From Micromonospora sediminimaris (lineage in GTDB: Bacteria > Actinomycetota > Actinomycetes > Mycobacteriales > Micromonosporaceae), in the NCBI GenBank assembly GCA_900112325.1, contig FOLJ01000016.1, positions 1 to 64,000 of the forward strand: 64,000 nucleotides of DNA. Direction: 5' to 3'. Shown here piece by piece: positions 8,267-17,639 of this stretch. The position numbers and the translations under genes are program-made. Position 1 is the stretch's first letter; each line of letters begins with the position of its first letter. The notes beneath the pieces were generated by a model, which saw only the letters and a list, made by a program, of their open reading frames with translations, ran no database searches and was not told the origin of the DNA.

Positions 8267-9043
8267 ATGAGCAGGGCCCGTCGGCGTCTCGGAGCCACAG
8301 CCCGGCTGTTGACCGCGTTGGTGCTGGCCGGCGGGGTGTACGCGACTTTCGCGCCCGCCGCGCGAGCGCAGGAGGAGCCTCGGTTCAGCGGCGCCGCCGC
8401 GCAGGGTGAGGCGTTGTTCAACGTCGGTTGCATCACCTGCCACGGGCGCAGCGCCGGTGGTGTCGAGGGGCGCGGGCCCAGCCTGGTGGGGGTGGGCGCG
8501 GCGTCGGTCGAGTTTCAGGTCGGTACCGGGCGGATGCCACTGGCGCGGCAGGAGGCGCAGGCGTTGCGCAAGCCACCGCAGTACAGCGACGAGGAGGTCC
8601 GTCAGCTGGCGGCCTACATCCAGGAGATCGGCGGAGGCCCGGTGGTGCCAGACAACGTCGAGCAACAGTTGGACGACGCCGATCTGGCCCGGGGCGGAGA
8701 ATTGTTCCGGATCAACTGCTCGCAGTGTCACGCCTTCGGCGGCGGCGGGGGCGCCCTGTCCTCCGGCAAGTTCGCGCCGAGTCTGTACCCGGCGTCGGAT
8801 CGGACGATCTACGCGGCGATGCTCAGCGGTCCACAGAACATGCCGGTGTTCGGCGACAGTCAGCTGACCCCTGAGCAGAAGGCCGACATCATCGCCTACA
8901 TCCAGCAGGTCGTGCAGGACGATCGCGACCCGGGCGGTTTCAACCTCGGTCGCTACGGCCCGTCCACCGAAGGATTGGCGATTTTCCTTGTCGGCATCAT
9001 CGCCCTGGTGTTCGCCAGCCTGTGGATCGCGGGTAAGTCGTGA
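8267..9043 (+). CDS. qcrC: QcrC-like diheme cytochrome c
   Basis: Membrane-bound diheme cytochrome c of 258 residues from ATG 8267; an in-frame GTG at 8201 would add 22. An N-terminal hydrophobic segment is followed by two cytochrome c domains with heme sites CITCH (C55, C58, H59) and CSQCH (C151, C154, H155). A C-terminal membrane helix runs near 232-254. This is the layout of the actinobacterial cytochrome bcc subunit that passes electrons to the oxidase. The stop overlaps the Rieske gene start (GTGA). Unlike normal qcrCAB operons, no qcrB follows. Confidence 0.88.
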   Translation: MSRARRRLGATARLLTALVLAGGVYATFAPAARAQEEPRFSGAAAQGEALFNVGCITCHGRSAGGVEGRGPSLVGVGAASVEFQVGTGRMPLARQEAQALRKPPQYSDEEVRQLAAYIQEIGGGPVVPDNVEQQLDDADLARGGELFRINCSQCHAFGGGGGALSSGKFAPSLYPASDRTIYAAMLSGPQNMPVFGDSQLTPEQKADIIAYIQQVVQDDRDPGGFNLGRYGPSTEGLAIFLVGIIALVFASLWIAGKS

Positions 9044-10128
9044 ACACCGGCACCGAACGACACGACCGCGAGCCGACGGACGTCAACGACTCCGGCTTGG
9101 CTCGCTTCGAGGTGGTTCGCGAGGGGGCGCGCCGCGATGACATCGAGATCGTCCACTACGAACCGCAGGTAGCCGCCGGTTCCAAGGCCGAACGGCGACT
9201 GGTCCGCACCGTGACCGCTCTCTTCCTGGTCACCGGGCTGTCCGCCACGGCCTTCCTCATCGTCTACATCTGGTGGCCCTGGCGGTATCGACTGGTGGGT
9301 GACATCGAGGAGTACTACACCCCGCTGCTCGGTCTGACCCTCGGCGTCGCGCTGCTCGCGCTGGGTTTCGGCATCCTGGTCTGGGGCAAGCGACTGCTGC
9401 CGAAAGAGGTGTCGATCCAGGACCGGCACGACGAGCCGGTACCCGCCGCCGATCGGCGCATCACCGGCCAGACCATGTTGTACATGGCCGACGAGCTGGG
9501 CGTGAAACGGCGCCCCCTGCTCGGGGTGTCCCTGCTCGCGGGCCTGATCCCGGTCGGGGCGGTCGTCGCCGCTCCCCTGGTCGGCGGCCTCATCAGGGAC
9601 CCGCACCACAACCGGGAGCTGTTCCGCACCGGGTTCGCCCCCGGCGACGACAACGGCGCCGTCACCAGGATCCGGCTCGTTCGGGAAGATCTGCGGCCCG
9701 TCCGGCCGCTGGATCTGCTACCCGGCGGCCAGGTCACCGTGTTCCCAGGCATCCCACACGGCGTCAGCAACCAGTACGCCGACTCGGTCACGCTGCTCAT
9801 CCGGTTGCGCGCCGAGGACGCTCTCGCCGCACGGGAAAACAACAGTCGGACCGGCAAGCAGGACTGGATGTGGGGCGACTTCATCGCCTACTCCAAGATC
9901 TGCACCCATGCTGGCTGCCCCGCCAGCCTCTACGAGCAACAGACCAACCGGTTGCTCTGCCCATGCCATCAGTCCCAGTTTCTGATCACCGACAACGCGC
10001 GACCCGTCTTCGGGCCGGCCAGCCGGCCGCTGCCGCAGCTGCCCATCGAGGTCGACGACGAGGGCTTCTTTGTCGCCAGTTCCGACTATCGCCAACCCAT
10101 CGGTCCGGACTTCTGGGAACGCCCCTGA
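9040..10128 (+). CDS. qcrA: QcrA-like Rieske iron-sulfur protein
   Basis: Rieske subunit of the cytochrome bcc complex, 362 residues, starting at GTG 9040 inside the qcrC stop. Three membrane helices (about 50-75, 88-112, 162-185) precede a periplasm-facing Rieske domain. The cluster ligands are C288 and H290 (CTHAGC) and C307 and H310 (CPCH), with C293 and C309 forming the conserved disulfide. The length and three-helix topology are the actinobacterial type. The next gene is a lipoprotein, not cytochrome b, so this is an incomplete second bcc locus or a set with another role. Confidence 0.88.
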   Translation: MNTGTERHDREPTDVNDSGLARFEVVREGARRDDIEIVHYEPQVAAGSKAERRLVRTVTALFLVTGLSATAFLIVYIWWPWRYRLVGDIEEYYTPLLGLTLGVALLALGFGILVWGKRLLPKEVSIQDRHDEPVPAADRRITGQTMLYMADELGVKRRPLLGVSLLAGLIPVGAVVAAPLVGGLIRDPHHNRELFRTGFAPGDDNGAVTRIRLVREDLRPVRPLDLLPGGQVTVFPGIPHGVSNQYADSVTLLIRLRAEDALAARENNSRTGKQDWMWGDFIAYSKICTHAGCPASLYEQQTNRLLCPCHQSQFLITDNARPVFGPASRPLPQLPIEVDDEGFFVASSDYRQPIGPDFWERP

Positions 10129-10331
10129 CGCCTGTCCCGTCCCGGCCGGCCACGCCGGATGCCGGCGGGTGGTGCCCCCATTGGCCGGCTGATCGCGGCG
10201 AGGCTGGCGGAAGCCGATCCACCTGGATCCGCGCACCGGCCCGATCGGGCGGCATTAGGCTGGGTTTGTCGCCGCGGTCGCGAACGGAACGCGGAGCACC
10301 GAGACGGAGTGCGGAACCGCGAGGAGGCACC

Positions 10332-11021
10332 GTGACGCGACCGACCAGAACGCTCCGGTGGGCGTCGCTGCCCGGCACCGCACTGGTCGTGTTGCTGCTC
10401 GGCGGATGCGGCGCGGGGCAGATCGCGGAGACGGCCGAGAAGGAGCCCTCCATCCAGGGTGTCAACCTCATGGCCGACAACGGCGAGTACGCGGTTCGCG
10501 GTCTGCTCATCGAGTTTCCGGGCGCTGATGGCTACCGCGCCGGCGAAAACGCGTTGCTCAGCGCCGTCATCTACAACGACTCGAAGGGGCCGGTCACGGT
10601 GACCGTCACCTCGCAGGACGCCCGCGAGGTTGTCATCGTCGATGCTGACCGACCCATCCCTCCCCGGTCGGACGCAGCCGCTCCGCGCCCCACCACCGCC
10701 AACCCGAACGGATCCCTCTCCCCCGACGGGCTGCCCCAGAGCGGCACGCCGCAACCAGCGACCGGGCCCGCTCGGATCGAACTCCCGCCGCTGAGCTTCG
10801 TGCGGTTCAACGAACAAGCCGGCCGGTACTTTCAGCTCCTCGATCTGGACGAATCTCTCCGCTCCGGGCAGAACGCCTCTGTCACCTTCGACTTCGGCAA
10901 TGGGCAACGCGTCACCGGCCCGGCACCGGTCGCCGCTGCCCTGACCCCCGTGCCACCGCCACCACCAGTCGTCGAGCCCGAGGAGGCCGAGATCCACGAC
11001 GGAGCTGACCACAGCGACTGA
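10332..11021 (+). CDS. LpqE-like secreted lipoprotein
   Basis: Lipoprotein of 229 residues starting at GTG 10332. A signal peptide with lipobox LLLGGC (lipidated Cys near residue 24) is followed by the GQIAETAEKEPSIQG segment, which resembles the start of mycobacterial LpqE. A beta-rich domain follows (GENALLSAVIYNDS), similar to PCu(A)C-type copper chaperone folds. A Pro-rich low-complexity insert lies near 110-150, and the tail is rich in Pro, Glu and Asp. It is downstream of the orphan qcrCA pair. A role in metal delivery is inferred from the family. I see no Met/His copper motif that proves it. Confidence 0.6.
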   Translation: MTRPTRTLRWASLPGTALVVLLLGGCGAGQIAETAEKEPSIQGVNLMADNGEYAVRGLLIEFPGADGYRAGENALLSAVIYNDSKGPVTVTVTSQDAREVVIVDADRPIPPRSDAAAPRPTTANPNGSLSPDGLPQSGTPQPATGPARIELPPLSFVRFNEQAGRYFQLLDLDESLRSGQNASVTFDFGNGQRVTGPAPVAAALTPVPPPPPVVEPEEAEIHDGADHSD

Positions 11022-11131
11022 CGCCGCACCCCACCGGCACGGATGGTGTGTCGCGCATTCCGCGAATCCCCCGTCGGCGGCTGCCTAAGGTGAAGACGCG
11101 ACGGACACACATCGGTCGGCCGCCGAGAACG

Positions 11132-12076
11132 ATGGGCAGCACCATGGCGCGCTTCCTGGAAATACTGTGGGACACGAGCAGCGTGAACGGTCGACTCGTG
11201 ACCAGCGTCGTCCTGGCCCTGCTCGCTGTCGTCGTCGCAGCCCTGGCTGGTCGGCTGGCCACAGTCAAGGTGAAGGACACCACCAACCGCTACTACCTCC
11301 GCAAGGCGGTGCACTACCTGACCGTCGTAGCGCTGTTGTTCACGCTGGCGCTGCTGTGGCGGCCGTTCGCCGGCCGGGTCGGTGTGGTCTTCGGTCTACT
11401 CGCCGCCGGCCTCGCGTTGGCGCTGCAGGAGGTCCTGGGCGCATTCGCCGGTTGGGTCAGCATCCTCACCGGCCGGCAGTTCCGCGTCGGCGACCGCATC
11501 CAGATGTGCGGCGTACGCGGCGACGTCCTGGACATCACCCCACTACGTACCCGGATCCTGGAGAGCGGCTCCTCTTCAGACCCGGAGTCCTGGATCCGCG
11601 GCCGCCAGTACACCGGGCGCGTGGTGTCCCTGTCGAACCGTTTCGTGTTCACCGCGCCGGTATTCAACAGCAGCACCGTGCTGGACCATCTGTGGGAGGA
11701 ACTGACCCTGCCGGTCCCCTACGAGGCGGACTGGCACCTGGCGGAGCGCATCCTGTGCGAAGAGGCGCAGAACATCTCCTCCACCGCCGAGGCGCAGCGC
11801 GCCATCGAGCAGATGCGCCACCGCTACCCGGTCGCCGACGCCGAGGTGGATCCTCGGGTCTTCATCCGTGCCACCCCCAACTGGATCGAACTGTCCGCCC
11901 GGTTCGTGGTGCCGGTACGCGCAGCCCGACAGGTCAAGGACCAGGTCACCCGGAGAGTGCTTGATCGCTTCACCGAAAACGGCCTCCGGGTCGCCTCCGT
12001 CACCCAGGACATCACCGTCCATGCTCCGCCACCAGGAACTGCCCGGCCCACCGCACCAGTACCCGGGCGGCCCTGA
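11132..12076 (+). CDS. MscS-family mechanosensitive channel
   Basis: Small-conductance mechanosensitive channel-like protein of 314 residues. Three membrane helices (about 20-42, 62-80, 85-110) are followed by the Gly/Ala-rich pore-lining helix (ALALQEVLGAFAGW) and the MscS beta-domain (FRVGDRIQMCGVRGDVLDI), then a C-terminal alpha/beta domain. No strong ribosome site decides between ATG 11132, ATG 11144 and an upstream GTG at 11048. I chose the first ATG upstream of the membrane part. It is a single gene after the lipoprotein and probably acts in osmotic pressure release. Confidence 0.83.
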   Translation: MGSTMARFLEILWDTSSVNGRLVTSVVLALLAVVVAALAGRLATVKVKDTTNRYYLRKAVHYLTVVALLFTLALLWRPFAGRVGVVFGLLAAGLALALQEVLGAFAGWVSILTGRQFRVGDRIQMCGVRGDVLDITPLRTRILESGSSSDPESWIRGRQYTGRVVSLSNRFVFTAPVFNSSTVLDHLWEELTLPVPYEADWHLAERILCEEAQNISSTAEAQRAIEQMRHRYPVADAEVDPRVFIRATPNWIELSARFVVPVRAARQVKDQVTRRVLDRFTENGLRVASVTQDITVHAPPPGTARPTAPVPGRP

Positions 12077-12169
12077 CACCCGCGTACCCCGGCCAGGCCA
12101 GCGGGCGGTTCTCCCGCCACCGGGGTCTGTGGTCTGATGTCGCCACCCGCAACTGAAGGAGACGCGAAC

Positions 12170-12541
12170 ATGGCCGTCGACCCGACCGGTCGGGATCTGA
12201 AGGAGTTCCTCGCCACCGACCCCGAGGCACCTGTGGTGATGCTCAACCTGCTGCGCTTCGCCGACGGTGGACGGGAGTCGTACGAACGGTACGCCGCCGC
12301 GCTGCGCGAGACCTTCCTGCCCCGCCACGGCGGCGAGGTGCTCTACGCCGGTGACGGTGGACCGGCACTGGTCGCCGAGGAGGGCCAGGCATGGGACGCG
12401 GTGCTGCTGGTGCGGTACCCGAGCCGGACGGCTTTCAGCCGGATGGTCGCCGATCCCGAATATCAGCAGGTCACAAGGTGGCGAACCGCCGCCCTGCAAC
12501 AGGCGGTCCTGCAACCCACCACGCCCTGGGGCCGCAGCTGA
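12170..12541 (+). CDS. DUF1330-like small protein
   Basis: Cytosolic protein of 123 residues with GAAGGAG just upstream of ATG 12170. The motifs VVMLNLLRFADG, YAAALRETFLPRHGGEVLY and FSRMVADPEYQ follow the ferredoxin-like dimeric alpha/beta barrel pattern of DUF1330. Its function is unknown in general; some family members resemble small monooxygenase or isomerase subunits. It is convergent with the FNT channel gene, and no pathway context is visible. Confidence 0.72.
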   Translation: MAVDPTGRDLKEFLATDPEAPVVMLNLLRFADGGRESYERYAAALRETFLPRHGGEVLYAGDGGPALVAEEGQAWDAVLLVRYPSRTAFSRMVADPEYQQVTRWRTAALQQAVLQPTTPWGRS

Positions 12542-12547
12542 CCGTCC

Positions 12548-13327
12548 TCAGCCGCTGCCCTTGACCTGGACCGCATGGGTCAGCGTCATCAGGAGCAGGC
12601 CGCCCAGGAGGTTCCCGGCACCGGAGAGGACGATGTTGAGCCCAAGATCCGGGTAGGAGACGGGAGCGCCCAGCCAGATACCGAACAAGAGGTGCAGCCC
12701 GGAGACCACGACATGATCGAACGGGCCAAGGGCGAGGAAGAACCCCACCACGTAGGCCAGGAGCATCCGACTGCCCACCGATTCGACGGCATGCAGCAGG
12801 TAGGACAGCAGGGTCAACAGGGTTCCGGCGGCGATGCCCCGGGTGAAGGTCGCCAGCCCGTCCTTGGCGGCGATCTCCTCGGCGACGAGGGCCAGGGTGT
12901 GGTGGGCTCGGCCCGGCAGCGTGCCGGGGACTGTGAACACGGCGGCCATCAGAGCACCGCCGGCGAAGTTCAGGACGAGCACAAGCAGCCACAACCGGGC
13001 CAGCGGCCACAGCGCGCCGAGCCGCCGACGGGCCACCGCGGCGGCGACCGGGTCGAAGAAGTTCTCGGTGAACAACTCGGTGCGCCCGACCACCACGAAG
13101 ACCAGGCCGATACCGAAGGCCAGCGCGCCGACCAGTTGCCCCACGCCGGAAGCGAAGTCGGGTGCGGCCAGTTCCCGAGCCACGCCCAGCGCCACGATGC
13201 CGAACACGATTGTGACCCCGGCGATGAACCCGGTGGATGCCTGCTCCAGAGCGCTACTGGACAGGCGCCGCTCGCCCTCGGAGCGGGCGCTGCCGTAGAT
13301 GTCCTCCGGTGAAGGTGCTCGTGCCAT
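12548..13327 (-). CDS. Formate/nitrite transporter (FNT) family channel
   Basis: Integral membrane protein of 259 residues from ATG 13327, with six hydrophobic helices and the FNT pattern: a re-entrant half-helix region near TELFTENFFDPVAA, and a second symmetric half with SYLLHAVESVGSRMLLAYVVGFFLALGPFDHVVVSGLHLL. FNT proteins are pentameric channels for formate, nitrite or hydrosulfide. The substrate cannot be assigned, because no formate, nitrite or sulfide genes are adjacent. The cytoplasmic N-terminus (PSPEDIYGSARSEGERRL) is longer than usual. Confidence 0.82.
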   Translation of the reverse strand: MARAPSPEDIYGSARSEGERRLSSSALEQASTGFIAGVTIVFGIVALGVARELAAPDFASGVGQLVGALAFGIGLVFVVVGRTELFTENFFDPVAAAVARRRLGALWPLARLWLLVLVLNFAGGALMAAVFTVPGTLPGRAHHTLALVAEEIAAKDGLATFTRGIAAGTLLTLLSYLLHAVESVGSRMLLAYVVGFFLALGPFDHVVVSGLHLLFGIWLGAPVSYPDLGLNIVLSGAGNLLGGLLLMTLTHAVQVKGSG

Positions 13328-13447
13328 CGCGACCGGGTACCCGCGAGGTCGCGCCCGAATCACCCATCCAACGCCTCGCGCCCGGCCAACGGGAGATGGC
13401 AGTGCTCGTCGCCGACGTGGGCACACCGGTGGTTCACCGCCGCCAGG

Positions 13448-14280
13448 TCAAAGATGCTGGCGGCGCCACTCGCTGGCCGCCACTTCGACCGCCCGTTCCT
13501 CCGCGTGGACCGAGGCCTTGATCCGCGCCCGCGCGTCGGCGGCGCTGAAGCGCTGGATCACCACGAGGGCACCGCAGACCGACACCAGCACGGCCAGCGC
13601 GACGAGAGGGGTCAGCGCGGCCGCCGGCACCGCCAGCAGACCGCTCAGTGCCCGGCCGAGGCGACGGCCCACCGGGTGTACGGCAGGAACAGGCCGACCG
13701 AGTACTCGACCAACAGGGCGGCGGCCCACAACCCGAGACGCACGTCGAGGACGGCTACCGCCGGCACCCACCGGCTTACGGAGGCCGCCAACCCGACGAG
13801 CACTGCCGCCAACGCCGCTGGCAGGCTGATCAGCATGAGTTGTCGACGGCTGCGGCCGGCGGCGCTGAGCGCGTACAGGAACGCGGCCAGGGTCAGGGCC
13901 CGCAAGACCAGGTAGGCGACGGCGAAGACCACCGGGCCGGTCAGGTCGTCGGGTTGGTTGAGAAACGCCTGCGGGATGGCGATGGCCAGTACGAACGCGG
14001 CGGCCATCACGCCGAGCCCGAACATGGGCAGCAGTCCGTAGTCGGCTCGGACCAGGTTGCCCAGCGTGGCGAACGTCGTCCAGCACCACCAGAGCAGAGC
14101 CAGCACGACCACGCCGGACAGCACCGCCTGCGTGGTCACCTCGGCCGACACCAGCCCAGCGACGTTGAGGAACGCGAAAACGAAGATCAGGTCGAAGAAC
14201 AGCTCCAGCCGGGTGACCCGAGAGCCGGGCATGACCGGCCGGAGCCAACGGGACCGGCGCAACGGCGGTGGAGCGCTCAC
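13448..14280 (-). pseudogene. Decayed ltrA (low-temperature requirement A) gene with internal deletion
   Basis: The N-terminal half (GTG 14280 to TGA 13645, 211 residues) has the LtrA hallmark RVTRLELFFDLIFVFAF and several membrane helices, then stops at YTRWAVASAGH. In intact LtrA proteins that is where the long conserved central region (WAER...GES) begins. The C-terminal LtrA-like end (a hydrophobic helix, then FSAADARARIK) lies immediately downstream in a different frame (about 13451-13640). About 100-150 residues appear deleted and the frame is broken. The N-terminal piece could still be translated. Confidence 0.6.
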
Positions 14281-14439
14281 CCGGCCAGTCTGGGCGAAAG
14301 AGCGACGACGAGATCTGATTTCCACCGATTGACCAAGTGCGACGTACGCTGTCGTCCCCTCCGCCAGGTCGAGGCTGTTCCGGCCGGTGGAGACGGTCGC
14401 ACGCTGCACACCGCGCCTCCACGCCGATACGGTCGGCGG

Positions 14440-14991
14440 GTGGCGTACGACAGTCAGGCCGAGAGTCTGCGTCTGATCAGATCGGGTCTGCCGGACCGCC
14501 CGGTGCGGTTGAGCCGGCGTCGCCGATTCGCGCCGGTCGCGGTCGACGTGGACGGCGACATCGCCGCCACCCGGTTTCTCCGTCGCGGCGTCGGCTGCCA
14601 CTGGGATGAGACACACCTGCTGGCCGTCGACGGCCGCGGCACCTGGCGACAGCTCGGCGGCAGCGCGTCGTCCAGCGGCGAAGACCTGACGGCGGACGAG
14701 TTCGAACGCGCCCGCGTCGGCCTCGCGCCGCATGACGTGGTGGTGGAGGGAAGCTCCGGTGCCCTCCGCGACACCCGGCGCCCGCTGCCATGGGGCAGCC
14801 GGTGGGTGCACGCGGGGGAGATACTCGTCGGTTCTGGGATCGCGGAATTACGGGTCGCCGACCGTCGGCTGTCCGTCCCGTACCACGGTCATCTGATCGT
14901 GGTCTGGGGCTCCCGCCGGCCGCCGACGGTCACCGCACACGACGACGCCGGTCGCACGGTGGCCACCATCGCCCTGCCCCGTGAGCGATGA
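14440..14991 (+). CDS. Conserved-looking hypothetical protein
   Basis: Protein of 183 residues from GTG 14440, about 160 bp from the divergent ltrA remnant. It has no signal peptide or membrane helices and is rich in Arg, Asp and Gly. It has short beta-strand-like segments such as THLLAVDGRGTWRQLGG and HGHLIVVWGSRRPP, suggesting a beta-sandwich. I recognise no family. Codon use matches its neighbours, which supports a real gene. Confidence 0.6.
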   Translation: MAYDSQAESLRLIRSGLPDRPVRLSRRRRFAPVAVDVDGDIAATRFLRRGVGCHWDETHLLAVDGRGTWRQLGGSASSSGEDLTADEFERARVGLAPHDVVVEGSSGALRDTRRPLPWGSRWVHAGEILVGSGIAELRVADRRLSVPYHGHLIVVWGSRRPPTVTAHDDAGRTVATIALPRER

Positions 14992-15047
14992 CCCGGCGGT
15001 CGGGTCGTCGCTGCCTGCCGGCCCGTTCGACGGTGCCCTTCCGCTGC

Positions 15048-16244
15048 TCAGGCGCGGGCGGGCTGACGGCCGAAGGCGCGCATCGCCAGCGCGCCGACGA
15101 ACGGGCCCGGAGCGAGCAGCAGAAACGCCCAACGCCAGCCGACCGCGTCGGCCAGCACGGGCACGAGTTGAATGGTGACCACGGTCAGGGCGAACCCGAT
15201 GGCCGTCTGCGCGGTGAGCGCGGTTCCGACGTACCGCCTGTCGGCGACCTCGCTCAGGGCGGTCGAGAAGACGCCGGAGTCCGCGATGACCGCGGCACCC
15301 CACACCACGCCCAGCAGCACGACGGCGCCGGGCGGCGCGGTGAAGAACAGCGGTGAGGCCAGGCAGCAGGCACCACTGACCACCAGGGCGGTGAACGCGG
15401 CCCGGGGTCGCCCGAATCGGTCCGCGGCCCACCCGCCGGCCAGGCATCCGGCGACTCCGGCGAGGCCGATGGCCAGGAACGCGAGCAGGCTGACGTTCAC
15501 ACCGTCGCGGCCGGTCCGGGCGGCCGTACCCGCGATCAGAAAGCTGGGCAGCCAGGTCCAGAGCGCGTACAGCTCCCACATGTGTCCGAAGTAGCCCAGG
15601 TTCACCAACCGGGGACCACGCTGGGCGAACATCGCCAGGGCGTACCGGGGGTACGGACGCGGTGGCGTGCCCGGGGCGAACTGCGGACCCTCCCGCACCA
15701 GGGTCACGGCCACCACCGCGCCGAGCAGCGCGCAGCCGGCAGCGGTGCCCATCACGCCGCGCCATGGCAGGTCGCCCAGCCCCCCGATCAGGTGCGGCAG
15801 CGCCGAGCCGAGGGTCAGCGCGCCGATCATGACGCCGAACGCGAGCCCTCGGCGGGCCGGCGGTGCCCAGGAACCGGTCAGCTTCATGCCGACCGGGTAC
15901 ACCCCGGCCAGGAAGACACCGGTGAGGAAGCGCAGCGGGACGGCCCCGGCCAGCCCGTCGACGGTGAGTGCGAAGACGCCGGTGCAGGCGGCGGCCAACG
16001 TCGCGCAGCCGGCCATCAGCAGGTGCGGCCTGATCCGGTCGGCCAGGTTCAGCACGGTGGAAGTGACGGCACCGGCGACGAACCCGAGTTGGACGGACGC
16101 GGTCAGCCAGACGGATGCGGCGGCGCTGATCTGCCACGACTCGCGTAGCGCCGGCACCACGGCGGAGGCCGAGAACCACACCGCCAGGCTGAGCACCTGG
16201 ACGGCAGCGATAAGCGCACGCTGCACCCCGGGTCGTGACATCAT
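15048..16244 (-). CDS. MFS transporter
   Basis: Major facilitator superfamily permease of 398 residues with about 12 hydrophobic helices. The start at ATG 16244 follows GAGGAG. The motif GWAADRFGRPRAA between helices 6 and 7 matches the MFS loop signature, as does the weaker LNLADRIRPH in the first half. It resembles CynX/NimT-type or general MFS exporters. It lies just downstream of the aminophenol operon on the same strand, but with a 230-bp gap and its own ribosome site, so I do not place it in that operon. Substrate unknown. Confidence 0.82.
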   Translation of the reverse strand: MMSRPGVQRALIAAVQVLSLAVWFSASAVVPALRESWQISAAASVWLTASVQLGFVAGAVTSTVLNLADRIRPHLLMAGCATLAAACTGVFALTVDGLAGAVPLRFLTGVFLAGVYPVGMKLTGSWAPPARRGLAFGVMIGALTLGSALPHLIGGLGDLPWRGVMGTAAGCALLGAVVAVTLVREGPQFAPGTPPRPYPRYALAMFAQRGPRLVNLGYFGHMWELYALWTWLPSFLIAGTAARTGRDGVNVSLLAFLAIGLAGVAGCLAGGWAADRFGRPRAAFTALVVSGACCLASPLFFTAPPGAVVLLGVVWGAAVIADSGVFSTALSEVADRRYVGTALTAQTAIGFALTVVTIQLVPVLADAVGWRWAFLLLAPGPFVGALAMRAFGRQPARA

Positions 16245-16411
16245 CCGCGCTCCTCGACCGCCACCGTAGATCATCTTGGTGCGCAGCGGGCCGGGCGATG
16301 CGCCAGTGCCCGTTCGCAGCCGTCGCGGATGCCGGTTGCCGTGCCCCTGCACAACTTCGCGCAGGTGTCCGGGTCTCCGCTACCTGCCGTGACGCCCCCC
16401 ACAACCGCCAG

Positions 16412-16427
16412 ACCGTCCTAGGACGGT
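16412..16427. repeat. 16-bp perfect palindrome after the amn-BMC operon
   Basis: ACCGTCCTAGGACGGT is a perfect palindrome 47 bp beyond the stop of the last operon gene and upstream of the MFS gene. As RNA it would form a 6-bp stem with a CTAG loop, a possible weak terminator. It could instead be an operator for the MFS gene. Confidence 0.4.
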
Positions 16428-16473
16428 GGTGTCACCGCTCCGCTGGGGGCCTCGGGACGCTGGCGTGGACCGG

Positions 16474-16911
16474 TCATGGCCGCCGCCGGCCGACCGCCTG
16501 GATCTCGATGAGCAGGTGCGGGTGCGGCAACTGGTGTACGGCGACGGTGGTGCGGGTGGGGCCGGTCTCGTCGAAGTACTCGGCGTAGACCTCGTTGTAG
16601 CCACCGAAGTCGTTCATGTTGACCAGGTAGGTGGTGAGCTGGACAAGGTCGGTCAGGTCGGCGCCGACCGAGTGCAGGATGTCGCGGATGTTCTCGATGA
16701 CGGCGCGGGTCTGCGCGCGGATGTCGAGGTCGGTGACGCCCATCGGGTCCACGGCCGCGCCGACGATGGTGTTGTCCGGCCGGCGGCTCGACGTGCCCGA
16801 GACGAAGATCAGATCGCCGGAGAGCTTGACGTGCGGGAACCGGCCGCGTGGCGTGGCCATGCCCGGCACGACTCCCCCGTGGCCCATGGCCGCCTCGCTT
16901 TCGCCGGTCAT
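16474..16911 (-). CDS. amnD: 2-aminomuconate deaminase (RidA/YjgF family)
   Basis: Hydrolyses the enamine of 2-aminomuconate to release ammonia, giving 4-oxalocrotonate. It has 145 residues, close to the 2-aminomuconate deaminase branch of RidA, with [17 protein letters not shown] and the C-terminal IEIQAVGRR. Its start overlaps the decarboxylase stop by four bases. As last gene of the operon it supplies the one step specific to the amino rather than the hydroxy pathway, which with AmnAB is the strongest evidence for an aminophenol-type substrate. An alternative internal start at M9 is possible. Confidence 0.85.
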   Translation of the reverse strand: MTGESEAAMGHGGVVPGMATPRGRFPHVKLSGDLIFVSGTSSRRPDNTIVGAAVDPMGVTDLDIRAQTRAVIENIRDILHSVGADLTDLVQLTTYLVNMNDFGGYNEVYAEYFDETGPTRTTVAVHQLPHPHLLIEIQAVGRRRP

Positions 16912-17639
16912 GACCCGACCCGCAGCGACGCCGTGCCGAGCTGCTCGACGGTGACCCGCACGTGCGATCCGGCGCGCAGCGGTACGGCGGCCGTCGCCGC
17001 ACCGGCGAGCAGGACCGAGTTGTCGGCCAGGTCCACACCGTTGGCGTCGGCGAGCCGGACCGCGTCCGACAGCGCCCGGCGCGGATCGCCGAGGATGGCG
17101 GCCGTCGAGCCGATCTGGACGGTCCGCCCGTCGACCTCCAGCAGCACGCCGAGGTTGTCGATCCCGTCCGGTATCGGCTGCCAGGCACCGAGCACGAAGC
17201 CGCTGGCCGAGGTGTTGTCGGCGATGACCTCGGGCAGCGTGAAGCGGAAGTCGACGTACCGGGAGTCGATGACCTCGATCGCCGGCGCGACCGCCGTGAT
17301 GGCACCGCCCTCGACGAGGAAGGCGACCTCCGGTTCGGCCTTCGGGTGGATGTGGTCGCCGAGTCTGATGGTGCCGCCGTCCGGGATCCGCATGGCGTCG
17401 GTGAGCCGGCCCCAGATGACCTCGTCGACGCCCATCTGCGTCATCTTGGCCCGGCTGGTCAGCCCCAGCTTCAACCCCACGGGACGTTCGCCACGGGACA
17501 GCCGGCGGTCCACCACCGCCTGCTGCACCCGGTAGGCGGTGGCCACGTCCAGCCCGGTCCCGGCCCCGGACGACGGGAGCGCGGTGCGGCCCGTCGCCGC
17601 GTCGTCGAGGCGTACGGCGAGTTGGTCGACGGTGCTCAT
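16908..17639 (-). CDS. amnE: 4-oxalocrotonate decarboxylase (DmpH/AmnE type)
   Basis: Decarboxylates 2-oxohex-3-enedioate to 2-oxopent-4-enoate, normally in a complex with the hydratase. It has 243 residues in the fumarylacetoacetase-like fold. [32 protein letters not shown] and [15 protein letters not shown] are the decarboxylase-specific forms of motifs shared with the hydratase at 19596; those two genes are diverged paralogues. The start overlaps the aldolase stop by four bases and the stop overlaps amnD, so it is translationally coupled on both sides. Confidence 0.88.
   Translation of the reverse strand: MSTVDQLAVRLDDAATGRTALPSSGAGTGLDVATAYRVQQAVVDRRLSRGERPVGLKLGLTSRAKMTQMGVDEVIWGRLTDAMRIPDGGTIRLGDHIHPKAEPEVAFLVEGGAITAVAPAIEVIDSRYVDFRFTLPEVIADNTSASGFVLGAWQPIPDGIDNLGVLLEVDGRTVQIGSTAAILGDPRRALSDAVRLADANGVDLADNSVLLAGAATAAVPLRAGSHVRVTVEQLGTASLRVGS

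Noticed and set aside
14269-14280. GGAGCGCTCAC resembling a CebR half-site
   Set aside because: Only the central GAGCGCTC is symmetric, it lies within the ltrA remnant start and has no sugar gene nearby.
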